Positions 7,815 through 15,805 of a stretch of DNA of 64,000 nucleotides are shown piece by piece. The stretch is from Streptacidiphilus sp041262165 (GTDB lineage Bacteria; Actinomycetota; Actinomycetes; Streptomycetales; Streptomycetaceae). Every line of letters begins with the position of its first letter. The first letter of the stretch is position 1. The stretch spans positions 124,001 through 188,000 of the forward strand of contig NZ_JBGCBY010000004.1 in assembly GCF_041262165.1 (NCBI RefSeq). The letters run 5' to 3'. Below the pieces are notes generated by a model. The model was not told the DNA's origin and made no database searches. It saw nothing but the letters and a program-made list of their open reading frames with translations. The translations under genes and the position numbers were made by a program.

Positions 7815-8243
7815 TCAGGTGGCGTCGAGGTCGTACGGGGGGCGCTCGCCCGCCTGCAGCGGCGGCGACTGGGCCGGCTTCTCCATGTCGATCCGGCCCA
7901 GCGGATCGGCCTTGACGGCCCGGACCGCCGCCGTGGCGTCCGCCGCGTCCTTGCTGAAGCCGTTCTTGATCTCCTGGATCTCCTTGAGCCCGAAGTCCTC
8001 ACCATGGGTCGCGAGCTGCTTGCGCACGAAGGTCTTCGGGTTGAGGTCCTCGAACTCGAAGTCCTTGAACTCCGGGCCGAGCTCCTTGCGGATGTCCTCC
8101 TTGGCGGTGTCGGAGAACTCCCGGACCTTGCGGATGAAGCCCATCACCTCGGCGACCAGCTTGGGGAGCTTGTCCGGGCCGAAGATGACCACGGCAAGGA
8201 CCACGAGCGCGATCAGCTTGATCGGGCCTATGTCGAAGAACAC
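7815..8243 (-). CDS. tatB: Sec-independent translocase subunit TatB
   Basis: A 142-residue protein of the twin-arginine export machinery. One N-terminal membrane helix (IGPIKLIALVVLAVVIFGPDKLPKL), the FGP turn and an amphipathic helix (AEVMGFIRKVREFSDTAKEDIRKEL) are characteristic, and the polar tail makes it longer than TatA. It works with TatC to recognise twin-arginine signal peptides. The GTG start at 8243 gives the expected N-terminus. It is the distal gene of the sigE-anti-sigma-htrA-tatB group, so envelope stress may raise its expression. Confidence 0.93.
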   Translation of the reverse strand: MFFDIGPIKLIALVVLAVVIFGPDKLPKLVAEVMGFIRKVREFSDTAKEDIRKELGPEFKDFEFEDLNPKTFVRKQLATHGEDFGLKEIQEIKNGFSKDAADATAAVRAVKADPLGRIDMEKPAQSPPLQAGERPPYDLDAT

Positions 8244-8369
8244 CGTGCAGCTCCCCTGGAAGGTGAAGACAACCGCTCATGGACAGAGAGCGGTGTACCG
8301 GCACCAGCGTAGTCGCCGGATCGCCGCAGGCGGCCATACCCGACGTGATCATCCGGGCGTACCGCCGGG

Positions 8370-9632
8370 TCAGGCGCTGTCGGCGGAACCGGCTCGGGGC
8401 GTCGAGTGCAGCAGCGCCGGTACTTCGAGGGTCGTCCCGTCGCGCTGCACCGTCAGCACCGTCGTGTCGCCCGGGCGCCGCCCGCGGACCAGGGCGACCA
8501 GGTCGTCCCCGCTGGTCACCGGGGTGCCGTCGACCGCCGTCACGATGTCCCCCGCCCTCAGCGCGGCGGTGTCGCCGCCGGGCGCGCCGAGGAGCCTGGC
8601 GCCGCCCTGGTAGGTCAGGTCCAGGGTCGTGCCGATCACCGTGTGCGCGGCCCGGCCGGTGTTGATCAGCTGCTCGGCAACCCGCAGTGCCTGGTCCACC
8701 GGGATGGCGAAGCCGAGGCCGATGCTGCCGGCCCCGTCCTGCGCCCCGAACGGGTCGCTGCTGTCGGAGTCGGCGGAGCGGATCGCGGTGTTGATGCCGA
8801 CGACGGTGCCGGCCGCGTCGAGCAGCGGGCCGCCGGAGTTCCCGGGGTTGATCGGGGCGTCGGTCTGCAGGGCGTCGAGGTAGGCCAGCCCCGCGCCCGC
8901 GTTGGTGCCGCCGGAGGTGAGCGGACGGTCGCGGGCGCTGACGATGCCCGAGGTGACGGTCCCGCGCAGTCCGAAGGGCGCGCCGATCGCCACCACCGGG
9001 TCCCCGACCTGCAGCCGGTCGGCGGAGCCCAGGGCCAGCGGGTGCAGCCCGGCGACGCCCTTGACCTGGATCACGGCCAGGTCCGAGTCGACATCCCTGC
9101 CGACCAGCGTGGCCGGGTGCTCCTGTCCGGTGCTGAAGGTGACGGTGATCCGCCCCGGCTGCCCCTGCGGGGCCACCACGTGGTTGTTGGTGAGGATGTG
9201 TCCGGCGCCGTCCAGGACGATGCCGGTGCCGGTGCTGTCGCTTCCCGCGACGCCGACGCGCAGGTAGACCACGCCGGGGAGGACCGCGCGGACGACCGCG
9301 GCGGTACTGCCGGGGTCACGTCGCAAGCCCACGTCGTTCACCGGGTGCAGCGTGATCCGGCCGCCCTGGCGGGTGCCCTGCACCACCGCGCCGACGCCAC
9401 CCCCGAGCAGCCCGGCGCAGAGCACGACCAGAACCGCGCAGACGGCGATCCGCACGGCGGGACGGGACCGGCGGACGCAGGGGGGCGCGGAGCCGGGCTC
9501 CGCGCCGGGCAACTGGTCGACCGGGGCAGCCGGCTGTCGCCCGGGTGGCAGGCGCCCGGGCGGCAGCCGGAAGCCCGGACCGTGGCCGGTCGCCCCGTCC
9601 GGATGGCTCCACCAGCTGGCCTCGACCGCCAT
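8370..9632 (-). CDS. htrA: HtrA/DegP-type membrane-anchored serine protease with PDZ domain
   Basis: A 420-residue protease. A Pro-rich cytoplasmic N-terminus leads into one membrane helix (AVRIAVCAVLVVLCAGLLGGGVGAVV), then a trypsin-like domain with H151 (TNNHVV), D184 (DSDLAVI) and S266 (GNSGGP), and a C-terminal PDZ domain (GDIVTAVDGTPVTSGDDLVALVRGRRPGD). It should degrade or refold damaged proteins outside the membrane. The ATG at 9632 follows GGAGG at a longish distance; a TTG 15 codons upstream (9677) is an alternative. It lies just downstream of the anti-sigma gene, as in mycobacteria. Confidence 0.92.
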   Translation of the reverse strand: MAVEASWWSHPDGATGHGPGFRLPPGRLPPGRQPAAPVDQLPGAEPGSAPPCVRRSRPAVRIAVCAVLVVLCAGLLGGGVGAVVQGTRQGGRITLHPVNDVGLRRDPGSTAAVVRAVLPGVVYLRVGVAGSDSTGTGIVLDGAGHILTNNHVVAPQGQPGRITVTFSTGQEHPATLVGRDVDSDLAVIQVKGVAGLHPLALGSADRLQVGDPVVAIGAPFGLRGTVTSGIVSARDRPLTSGGTNAGAGLAYLDALQTDAPINPGNSGGPLLDAAGTVVGINTAIRSADSDSSDPFGAQDGAGSIGLGFAIPVDQALRVAEQLINTGRAAHTVIGTTLDLTYQGGARLLGAPGGDTAALRAGDIVTAVDGTPVTSGDDLVALVRGRRPGDTTVLTVQRDGTTLEVPALLHSTPRAGSADSA

Positions 9633-9700
9633 TTCACGCACCGCCCTCCGCGTGCCGCCTGAGAGGGCTCGATTCAACCAGGTCCGCTGCGCTCGCGCCG

Positions 9701-10687
9701 CTATCTCAGCAGGGAATGCCCCGCCGCCGGATAGGGCGCCGCGGGCAGCGACGTCGCGGTGGCCGAACTACCCGGAGCAGCGGGCCCGACCGGGCTGCGC
9801 AGCAACGGCCCGGCCCCGTACGGGGAGACGGCCCCCGGCACGTTCGCCGGCACGCCGAAGGCGAGCTGGCCGTTGCTGCGGCTGCCCGCGCTCCCCGCGC
9901 CTCCCGTCGCGGAGGTGCTGGTGGCGTCGGCGACCGGTGCCACATTGCCGTAGGGCTCGTCCACGGACGGCTCCGCCGCGGTCACCCCGGTGATGGCACT
10001 GCCCAGGGCGACCGCCGCGACCGAGAAGGCGCCGGCCGCCGCGAAGGCGAAGCGCCGCCCCCTGGCCGCCGAGGGACGGTTGACGATCTGCTGCTCGACC
10101 CGCTGTCCCCGCTCCGCCTCCGGGAAGCCCTGCGGACGGCCGTCGGAAGGACCGATCCCGGCCCAGAGCCGTGCCGCGATGGGGCGCAACTCGCCCTGGA
10201 ACGGCATCCCACGCTCGGCCCGCGGGTCCACACCCGGCACCGGGTGGTCCGCGCCCAGCGCGCCGCTGCCGAAGCGGGCGTTGCCGAAGCCACCCGAGCC
10301 GAAGCCGGTGCCGGCGCTGCCGAAGGCCGCGCCGGCGAAGCCGCGACGAGCCGGCGGGCCGGCGGGCGGCTGCTCGTCCCTGTCGGCGGCGATCGACACG
10401 AGTCTGGACAGGAACACGGCGCTCGGGTCCGGCGGCGCCGCCGCCGCGAGACGGCTCTTGACCCGTCGCTCGTCCTCGGCCCGGGTCAGGCAGGCGGAGC
10501 AGGTCGCGAGATGGGACTGCACCCTCTCCCGAGCGTCGTGGTCGAGCTCGCCGTCCACGAAGGCGGCCAGCCTGTCTCCCAGATGGTGATCCTCCGCTGC
10601 CGGGGCAACGGGGGCGACGGCGGAACGGGCCACCCGCAGCTCCACGACGACCTCCTGCGGTCGGGCGCGGCGCGACTGCTCCGTCAC
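9701..10687 (-). CDS. rseA: anti-sigma factor with ZAS zinc finger (RseA type)
   Basis: A 328-residue single-pass membrane protein. The ZAS motif H59-x3-C63-x2-C66 (HLATCSAC) follows the DRLAAFVDGELD helix that normally binds the ECF sigma factor. An unusual Phe-Gly repeat stretch (about 111-146) precedes a membrane helix near 210-233 (FAFAAAGAFSVAAVALGSA), and a low-complexity tail lies outside. It most likely holds SigE inactive until redox or envelope stress. Its GTG start overlaps the sigma-factor stop (GTGA, 10684-10687), giving coupled translation. It is longer than the mycobacterial RseA. Confidence 0.9.
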   Translation of the reverse strand: MTEQSRRARPQEVVVELRVARSAVAPVAPAAEDHHLGDRLAAFVDGELDHDARERVQSHLATCSACLTRAEDERRVKSRLAAAAPPDPSAVFLSRLVSIAADRDEQPPAGPPARRGFAGAAFGSAGTGFGSGGFGNARFGSGALGADHPVPGVDPRAERGMPFQGELRPIAARLWAGIGPSDGRPQGFPEAERGQRVEQQIVNRPSAARGRRFAFAAAGAFSVAAVALGSAITGVTAAEPSVDEPYGNVAPVADATSTSATGGAGSAGSRSNGQLAFGVPANVPGAVSPYGAGPLLRSPVGPAAPGSSATATSLPAAPYPAAGHSLLR

Positions 10688-11496
10688 AGCGCTCGCCTCC
10701 GCTCCGAGAGCTCGTCTGCGGACTCGGCGGACCCGGCGACGGACGCGCTGCCCGCCCCGGCCAGCGCGCTCTCTCCGGCACGACGCTCGCGCCCCTCGGC
10801 GGCGCCCGGAGCGCGGTGCTGCAGCGCGGCGCGGAGGTGCGCACGCCCCCGGTGGATACGGCTGCGGACGGTCCCGAGCTTCACGCCCAGGGTCGCCGCG
10901 ATCTCCTCGTAGGAGAGGCCTTCGATGTCGCAGAGCACCACCGCCGCGCGGAACTCCGGCGCCAGGGTGTCCAGGGCCTGCTGCACGTCGGCGTCGAAGT
11001 GGGTGTCGTGGAAGTGCTGCGCCGGGGAGGGCTCACGGCTGGGCAGCCGCTCGGCGGCGTCCTCGGCGAGGGCGTCGAAGCGGATCCGCTGCTTGCGGCG
11101 GACCATGTCGAGGAAGAGGTTGGTAGTGATCCGGTGCAGCCAGCCCTCGAACGTGCCGGGCGTGTACGTGGACAGCGAACGGAACACCCGGACGAAGACC
11201 TCCTGGGTGAGGTCCTCGGCGTCGTGCTGATTGCCCGTCAGTCGGTAGGCGAGTCGGTACACCCGGGCGCTGTGCGTCTGGACGATCTCCTCCCAACTGG
11301 GCGGGGTCCAGGCGGGAATCGCGCTTCCCGCGTCGAAGGAGGCGGTCTGCGTGCTCTGCGGGTGCTCGGGCTTCGACTCACTCATCACGGGCTTCGGCGT
11401 CGGGCCAGGCGCATGGCCGCGAAACTGCCGCGAACGGGCGCCCCCCTCGGCCACACCTCCTCGATCGGCTCTTCTGCCAAGCAGGGCCACCACCAT
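10684..11496 (-). CDS. sigE: ECF RNA polymerase sigma factor SigE
   Basis: A 270-residue group-4 sigma factor. Region 2 is clear (YRLAYRLTGNQHDAEDLTQEVFVRVFRSL, then TFEGWLHRITTNLFLDMVRRKQR) and so is region 4 with its helix-turn-helix (LSYEEIAATLGVKLGTVRSRIHRGRAHL). It is closest to the SigE type next to rseA-htrA-tatB, used for surface and oxidative stress. I chose the ATG at 11496, preceded by GTGAGG; ATG codons 14 and 17 codons upstream and an internal one are alternatives, and staggered starts are known for mycobacterial SigE. The ALAGAGSASVAGSAESA tail is low-complexity. Confidence 0.93.
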   Translation of the reverse strand: MVVALLGRRADRGGVAEGGARSRQFRGHAPGPTPKPVMSESKPEHPQSTQTASFDAGSAIPAWTPPSWEEIVQTHSARVYRLAYRLTGNQHDAEDLTQEVFVRVFRSLSTYTPGTFEGWLHRITTNLFLDMVRRKQRIRFDALAEDAAERLPSREPSPAQHFHDTHFDADVQQALDTLAPEFRAAVVLCDIEGLSYEEIAATLGVKLGTVRSRIHRGRAHLRAALQHRAPGAAEGRERRAGESALAGAGSASVAGSAESADELSERRRAL

Positions 11497-11725
11497 ATCC
11501 GCCTCACCCGTTAGCACCGGATAAAAGCCAATCACCATACGACCCACCTGCGGCGATTCGCCGGGTCGGCGCGACGTCCCGGACTTCGGAGCTGCTCGCT
11601 CCGCCGGACCGTCCGCCTACCCACCAGTCCCAACGGGCCGCGTCCCGCTCGGGTTCCTCCATGACCCACTAACCTGTGGCCTGAAATATCGACTCATGGC
11701 AGCATCGGCGCACCGCCGACAACAC

Positions 11726-11741
11726 GGAGGGACCAGCCATC
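11726..11741 (+). promoter_or_regulatory. Shine-Dalgarno GGAGG with ATC start codon
   Basis: GGAGG (11726-11730), an 8-nt spacer and ATC (11739-11741) have ideal ribosome-site geometry; no other ribosome site is seen in this frame upstream of 11799. Confidence 0.5.
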
Positions 11742-12362
11742 ACCGGCTACGGGCAGTCGGACGCGCGCCTCGCCGACGCCTACGCCGTCGAGGACGAGGT
11801 GCTGCTGCACGCCCGCAGGCAGTCGGAGCTGGCCACCGTACGACCGGTGTCACCCGCCAGCGGCGCGGCCCTGAGCCTGCTGGCCGCCGCCCTGGGCGCC
11901 CGATCCGTCGCCGAGATCGGCACCGGCGCCGGGGTGTCCGGGATCTGCCTGCTGCGCGGAATGCGCCCGGACGGCGTGCTGACCACCGTCGACATCCAGC
12001 CCGGACTGCAACGCCAGGCCCGGGAGGTCTTCGCGGACGCCGGCTTCGCCTCCAGCCGGGCCCGGTGTATCCCCGGCGCGGCCCTGGACGTACTGCCGCG
12101 GCTCGCCGACGGCCAGTACGACCTGGTGTTCTGCGACGGCGATCCGGCCGAGTCGCCGGACTATCTCGCTGAATCGTTGCGCCTGCTGCGACCTGGGGGA
12201 ATGGTCTGCTTCGAGGGCGCGGTCAGCGCTCTGGACGCGGCCGCGTTCGAGGCACAGAGCCATGCCGCCCGCGAGCTGGTGCGCACCGTGCGCGAGCACC
12301 CCGCGCTGCTCAGCGCGCTGCTCCCGGTCGGCGACGGCCTGCTCTGCGCCGTGCGGCGCTGA
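11739..12362 (+). CDS. SAM-dependent O-methyltransferase, probable ATC start
   Basis: A class I methyltransferase of the family of Rv1220c, which is also divergent from sigE. Motif I is AEIGTGAGVSGICLL, followed by TTVDIQPGLQRQAREVF, DLVFCDGD and LRPGGMVCFEG; the acceptor is unknown. The first standard start is GTG 11799, but the frame upstream encodes the family's N-terminal helix (RLADAYAVEDEVLLHARR), and no ATG, GTG, TTG or CTG occurs between the upstream stop (11682) and 11799. A GGAGG at 11726-11730 sits 8 nt before ATC at 11739, so I propose ATC as the start (207 residues). A cautious reading is 11799-12362. Confidence 0.85.
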   Translation: MTGYGQSDARLADAYAVEDEVLLHARRQSELATVRPVSPASGAALSLLAAALGARSVAEIGTGAGVSGICLLRGMRPDGVLTTVDIQPGLQRQAREVFADAGFASSRARCIPGAALDVLPRLADGQYDLVFCDGDPAESPDYLAESLRLLRPGGMVCFEGAVSALDAAAFEAQSHAARELVRTVREHPALLSALLPVGDGLLCAVRR

Positions 12363-12387
12363 CGCCGCGACCCTGCTGGGAGCATGG

Positions 12388-12436
12388 CTGTGGCCCTGGC
12401 CCCACGCCCGATCCGGGCATGAGGCCAGAGCCACAG
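12388..12436. terminator. bidirectional terminator hairpin
   Basis: Arms 12388-12401 and 12423-12436 pair at 13 of 14 positions, and a GCCCG/CGGGC stem lies inside. It separates the convergent methyltransferase and DUF3117 genes. Confidence 0.75.
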
Positions 12437-12470
12437 TCGTCTTCGTCGCGACGAGGCGACAAGGAGGTCG

Positions 12471-12638
12471 TCAGCCGCAGGCCTTCTTCAGGGCCTCACC
12501 GAGAGCGTCGGCCTCGTCCGGCGTCAGTTCGACCACCAGCCGCCCGCCGCCTTCGAGCGGTACTCGCATGACGATGCCCCGCCCCTCCTTGGTCACCTCG
12601 AGCGGGCCGTCGCCCGTCCGCGGCTTCATGGCCGCCAT
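12471..12638 (-). CDS. DUF3117 family protein
   Basis: A 55-residue protein conserved nearly unchanged across actinobacteria (Rv1211 in M. tuberculosis). The sequence MAAMKPRTGDGPLEVTKEG followed by GRLVVELTPDEADALGEAL is diagnostic. Its function is unknown; the size and conservation suggest a small regulator or binding partner. GGAAGGGG precedes the ATG at 12638. It is convergent with the methyltransferase gene and divergent from the enoyl-CoA hydratase. Confidence 0.92.
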   Translation of the reverse strand: MAAMKPRTGDGPLEVTKEGRGIVMRVPLEGGGRLVVELTPDEADALGEALKKACG

Positions 12639-12972
12639 GCTCGTTCCCCTTCCTGCGAACCTGCTCACCGACGCACCCACGGCCCGTCCACCGCAGGTAT
12701 CGAACGCATTGATCGGAGCCCAGTATCCCGCATCGGAGTGCCCGATGACCAACGTCACTGTTCTCCCCCGCCTCGATGACCCCTGAGTCGCTCTCCGAAC
12801 GCGTTGCCGATCGCAACTCAGTTCCCTTTGCTCCTGCGGCCCGCCCGGCCCCCGGCCCGCCGCCCGCGCGGCGATGGTTCGTGCAGCGATAGTGACCCAC
12901 GTCACATCCACCTGGGGTCGGCGAATCCGTCATGCTGGCCTGGGACTACTGGTAAGTAATGAGGAGATCCGC
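12639..12972. other. divergent promoter region between DUF3117 and enoyl-CoA hydratase genes
   Basis: No gene is supported in these 334 nt. The region must hold the promoters of both neighbours. The only clear element is the CRP-like palindrome at 12891-12906; a possible minus-strand promoter for the DUF3117 gene (TTGGTC, then GGATAC about 18 nt on, around 12725-12755) is weak. Confidence 0.5.
12891..12906. promoter_or_regulatory. CRP-like operator AGTGA-N6-TCACA
   Basis: AGTGACCCACGTCACA fits both the enterobacterial CRP core and the GTG-N6-GNCAC pattern described for Streptomyces Crp. It lies 67 nt upstream of the enoyl-CoA hydratase start, a sensible regulatory distance. Confidence 0.5.
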
Positions 12973-13773
12973 ATGGCAGACACCGTGCTGTACGAGCTCA
13001 ACGACGGACTCGCGACCGTCACCATCAACCGGCCCGAGGCGATGAACGCCCTCGACACGCCGACCAAGGTCGCGCTCCGGGACGCGATGATCACCGCGAA
13101 GGACGATCCGGCCGTACGTGCGGTGCTGCTCACCGGCGCGGGCGACCGGGCCTTCTGCGTCGGGCAGGACCTCAAGGAGCACCTGGGCAAGCTGCAGGTC
13201 GCGCGGCAGGGCGGGGAGGCACCGCTGAGCACCGTCCGGGAGCACTACAACCCGCTCACCACCGCCATCGCCACCATGCGCAAGCCGGTCGTAGCCGCCG
13301 TCAACGGCGTCGCCGCGGGTGCGGGCGCCAGCCTCGCCTGGGCCTGCGACTTCCGGATCCTGGCCGACCACGGCGGATTCAACACCTCCTTCGCCGGTGT
13401 CGCGCTGACCGCCGACTCGGGCGCGTCCTGGACCCTGCCCCGCCTGGTCGGCCAGGCCAAGGCCGTCGAGCTGCTGATGTTCCCGCAGACCGTCCGCGCC
13501 GCCGAGGCGCTGGCGCTCGGTCTGGCCCACCGGGTCGTCCCCGCCGCCGAGTTGGCCGAGACCGCGCTCGCCTTCGCCCGGACCCTCGCCGCCGGGCCGA
13601 CCGTCGCCTACGGCGCGATCAAGGAGTCGGTGGCCTTCGGGGCGTCCCACTCCCTGGTGGACACGCTGGCGAAGGAGGACGAACTGCAGACCGAGGCAGG
13701 CGCCGCGGAGGACCACTGGATCGCCGTGCAGGCGTTCATCGCGAAGGAGAAGCCCCGCTACGTCGGGAAGTAG
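12973..13773 (+). CDS. enoyl-CoA hydratase/isomerase family protein (PaaG-like)
   Basis: A 266-residue crotonase-fold enzyme. The oxyanion-hole segments are AFCVGQDLKEHL and the VNGVAAGAGASLAWACD block, followed by FAGVALTADSGASWTLPRLVG with the Asp typical of PaaG-like 1,2-epoxyphenylacetyl-CoA isomerases; the usual second hydratase Glu is not obvious. It could act in phenylacetate or fatty-acyl-CoA degradation, but no paa cluster is nearby, so the substrate is open. GAGGAG precedes the ATG by 6 nt. Its 3' end overlaps the convergent tag gene by 38 nt. Confidence 0.88.
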   Translation: MADTVLYELNDGLATVTINRPEAMNALDTPTKVALRDAMITAKDDPAVRAVLLTGAGDRAFCVGQDLKEHLGKLQVARQGGEAPLSTVREHYNPLTTAIATMRKPVVAAVNGVAAGAGASLAWACDFRILADHGGFNTSFAGVALTADSGASWTLPRLVGQAKAVELLMFPQTVRAAEALALGLAHRVVPAAELAETALAFARTLAAGPTVAYGAIKESVAFGASHSLVDTLAKEDELQTEAGAAEDHWIAVQAFIAKEKPRYVGK

Positions 13774-14347
13774 CCGTGCTCTTCCCGCGCGCACAGCAGT
13801 CGGCCAGGTGGTCGTCCACCAGGCCGCATGCCTGCATCAGCGCGTAGGCGGTGGTCGGGCCGACGAAGCGGAGGCCGCGGCGCTTGAGCTCCTTGGCGAG
13901 CGCCGTGGACTCCGGGGTGACCGCGGGGACGTCCGCGAGGGTGCGCGGCGGGTCGCCGGGCTCCGGGGCGTACGACCAGATCAGCGCGTCGAGACCGCCG
14001 TCGAGGGCCAGCACCGCGTGGGCGTTGGCGATCGTGGCGAGGATCTTGGAGCGGTTACGGATGATCCCGGGGTCGGCGAGCAGGCGCTCGACGTCCGCGT
14101 CGCCGAACCCGGCCACGACGGCGGGATCGAAGCCGGCGAAGGCCTTACGGAAGGTCTCGCGCCGCCGCAGGATCGTGATCCAGGACAGGCCCGACTGGAA
14201 CGCCTCCAGGCAGAGCCGCTCGTAGAGCACCTGCTCGCCGTGAACCGGACGGCCCCACTCCTCGTCGTGGTAGGCGAGGTACTCGGGCGCGGACAGGCCC
14301 CAGGGGCAGCGGAGCAGCCCGTCGGGCCCGACGACGGCGCCGCTCAC
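13736..14347 (-). CDS. tag: DNA-3-methyladenine glycosylase I
   Basis: A 203-residue base-excision repair enzyme that removes 3-methyladenine. The family signatures are intact: RCPWG, YHDEEWGRPVHGEQVLYERLCLEAFQSGLSWITILRRR and RNRSKILATIANA. The zinc ligands correspond to C14, H27, H180 and C184. The basic tail after residue 187 extends into the convergent enoyl-CoA hydratase gene. Its GTG start overlaps the stop of the upstream DivIVA-like gene by 4 nt (GTGA), so the two form an operon, matching Rv1209-tagA in mycobacteria. Confidence 0.94.
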   Translation of the reverse strand: MSGAVVGPDGLLRCPWGLSAPEYLAYHDEEWGRPVHGEQVLYERLCLEAFQSGLSWITILRRRETFRKAFAGFDPAVVAGFGDADVERLLADPGIIRNRSKILATIANAHAVLALDGGLDALIWSYAPEPGDPPRTLADVPAVTPESTALAKELKRRGLRFVGPTTAYALMQACGLVDDHLADCCARGKSTATSRRSGASPSR

Positions 14348-14844
14348 GGCGTGGTGTCCGCGTCGACGTCCACGCCCGGCAGGGTGTCCTGCGGCGGCTG
14401 CGGCGTGGTTCCCGACACTGACTCGGATCCGGCGCCGGGTTCGGCACCGAGCCCGGCACCGGACTCCGCCGACCGCGCGCCAGGAGTGGCGAAGCGCATC
14501 CGCAGCGCCTCGAACTCGGCCGTCCCGGGCTCGCCGGCCTGGGGATGGCCGGTCGCGAGGGCGGCCCCCAGGGCCGCCTCCAGCTCCGCGACCCGGACGT
14601 CACGGTGCGTCAGCTCGGCGCCGAGCCGGTCCAGCACGTCGTCGACCTCGTCCATCCGGTATCCGCGCAGGGCCATCGGGAAGCGCAGCGCGTCGACGTC
14701 GGCACGGCCCAGCGGCCGGTCCAGGGGCAGCCGCGCGGCGAGACGGTCCCGCTCGGCCTCCGGCAGCGAGCCACCACCGCCCAGCGCGACCAGCGCCGCA
14801 GCGCCCACCACCAGCACCATGACGGCGACGATCAACCAGAACAC
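14344..14844 (-). CDS. DivIVA-domain membrane protein (Rv1209-like)
   Basis: A 166-residue protein with one N-terminal membrane helix (VFWLIVAVMVLVVGAAALVALG) and a short DivIVA-like segment (ADVDALRFPMALRGYRMDEVDDVLDRLGAEL) followed by a coiled-coil-prone helix. The last third is low-complexity Pro/Gly/Ser. The motif occurs in actinobacterial proteins tied to polar growth and septation; a structural role at the membrane is plausible but unproven. The GTG at 14844 places the helix at the very N-terminus; the frame is open further back, but that part is antisense to folP2. Confidence 0.82.
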   Translation of the reverse strand: MFWLIVAVMVLVVGAAALVALGGGGSLPEAERDRLAARLPLDRPLGRADVDALRFPMALRGYRMDEVDDVLDRLGAELTHRDVRVAELEAALGAALATGHPQAGEPGTAEFEALRMRFATPGARSAESGAGLGAEPGAGSESVSGTTPQPPQDTLPGVDVDADTTP

Positions 14845-14932
14845 AAGCCCACGACTCCCGGCTCCCGGTGGGGGATCATGTGTACGCCCCACAGCACAAC
14901 GCCCATCATGGCCTACGGATCTCGGAGGACGC

Positions 14933-15796
14933 ATGGCTCTCGCGCTCGGACCGCGAATTTTCGGTGACGACGAGCCGGTCATCATGGCCATCGTCAACCG
15001 CACCCCGGACTCCTTCTTCGACCGGGGCGCGACCTTCGCCGACGAGGCGGCCTTCGCCGCGGCCGAGCGCGCGATCGCCGAGGGCGCGGCGATCCTCGAC
15101 ATCGGCGGGGTCAAGGCAGGTCCCGGCGAGGAGGTGACGACGGAGGAGGAGCTGCGGCGGATCGTGCCGTTCGTCGCCGAGCTGCGGCGCCGGTACCCGG
15201 ACACCGTGATCAGCGTGGACACCTGGCGGCACGAGGTCGGCGAGGCGGTCTGCGAGGTGGGCGCCGACCTGCTCAACGACGCCTGGGGCGGGGTCGACCC
15301 GGAGCTGGCGGTGGTGGCGGGCCGCTACGGCGTCGGCATCGTCTGCACGCACGCGGGCGGTGCGGAGCCGCGCACGCGTCCGCACCGGGTGGCCTACCAG
15401 GACGTGATGGCGGACATCCTGGAGCGGACGGTCGCGCTGGCGGAGCGGGCGGTGGCGCTGGGGGTGCCCCGCTCGGGCGTCCTGATCGACCCTGGGCACG
15501 ACTTCGGCAAGAACACCCGGCACTCGCTGGAGGCCACCCGGCGGCTGCCGGAGATGACGGCGACGGGCTGGCCGGTGCTGGTGTCGCTGTCCAACAAGGA
15601 CTTCGTCGGCGAGACGCTGGACAAGCCGGTGGGCGAACGGCTGCTGGGCACGCTGGCGACCACCGCGGTCTCGGCGTGGCTGGGCGCGCAGGTCTACCGC
15701 GTGCACCAGGTCGCCGAGACCAGGCAGGTGCTGGACATGGTCGCCTCGATCCGGGGCACCCGTCCCCCTGCGGTGGCCCGCCGCGGACTGGCCTGA
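14933..15796 (+). CDS. folP2: dihydropteroate synthase-like protein FolP2
   Basis: A 287-residue TIM-barrel protein of the DHPS family. It reads IMAIVNRTPDSFFDRGATF and DIGGVKAGPGE, as mycobacterial FolP2 (Rv1207) does, instead of the true FolP1 NVTPDSFSDGG and DIGGESTRPG. The loss of the ESTRPG loop that binds p-aminobenzoate argues against folate synthesis; Rv1207 is reported to lack DHPS activity. The DPGHDFGKNT and SNKDFVGETL motifs are also shared. CGGAGG precedes the ATG. The real role is unknown. It points opposite to tag and the LOG gene, unlike in M. tuberculosis. Confidence 0.9.
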   Translation: MALALGPRIFGDDEPVIMAIVNRTPDSFFDRGATFADEAAFAAAERAIAEGAAILDIGGVKAGPGEEVTTEEELRRIVPFVAELRRRYPDTVISVDTWRHEVGEAVCEVGADLLNDAWGGVDPELAVVAGRYGVGIVCTHAGGAEPRTRPHRVAYQDVMADILERTVALAERAVALGVPRSGVLIDPGHDFGKNTRHSLEATRRLPEMTATGWPVLVSLSNKDFVGETLDKPVGERLLGTLATTAVSAWLGAQVYRVHQVAETRQVLDMVASIRGTRPPAVARRGLA

Positions 15797-15805
15797 CCGG
15801 CCGGC

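Noticed and set aside
11696..12172. Alternative 158-codon frame with an ATG at 11696 over the methyltransferase gene
   Set aside because: Its composition is Arg-rich and without domain; the overlapping frame has all methyltransferase motifs.
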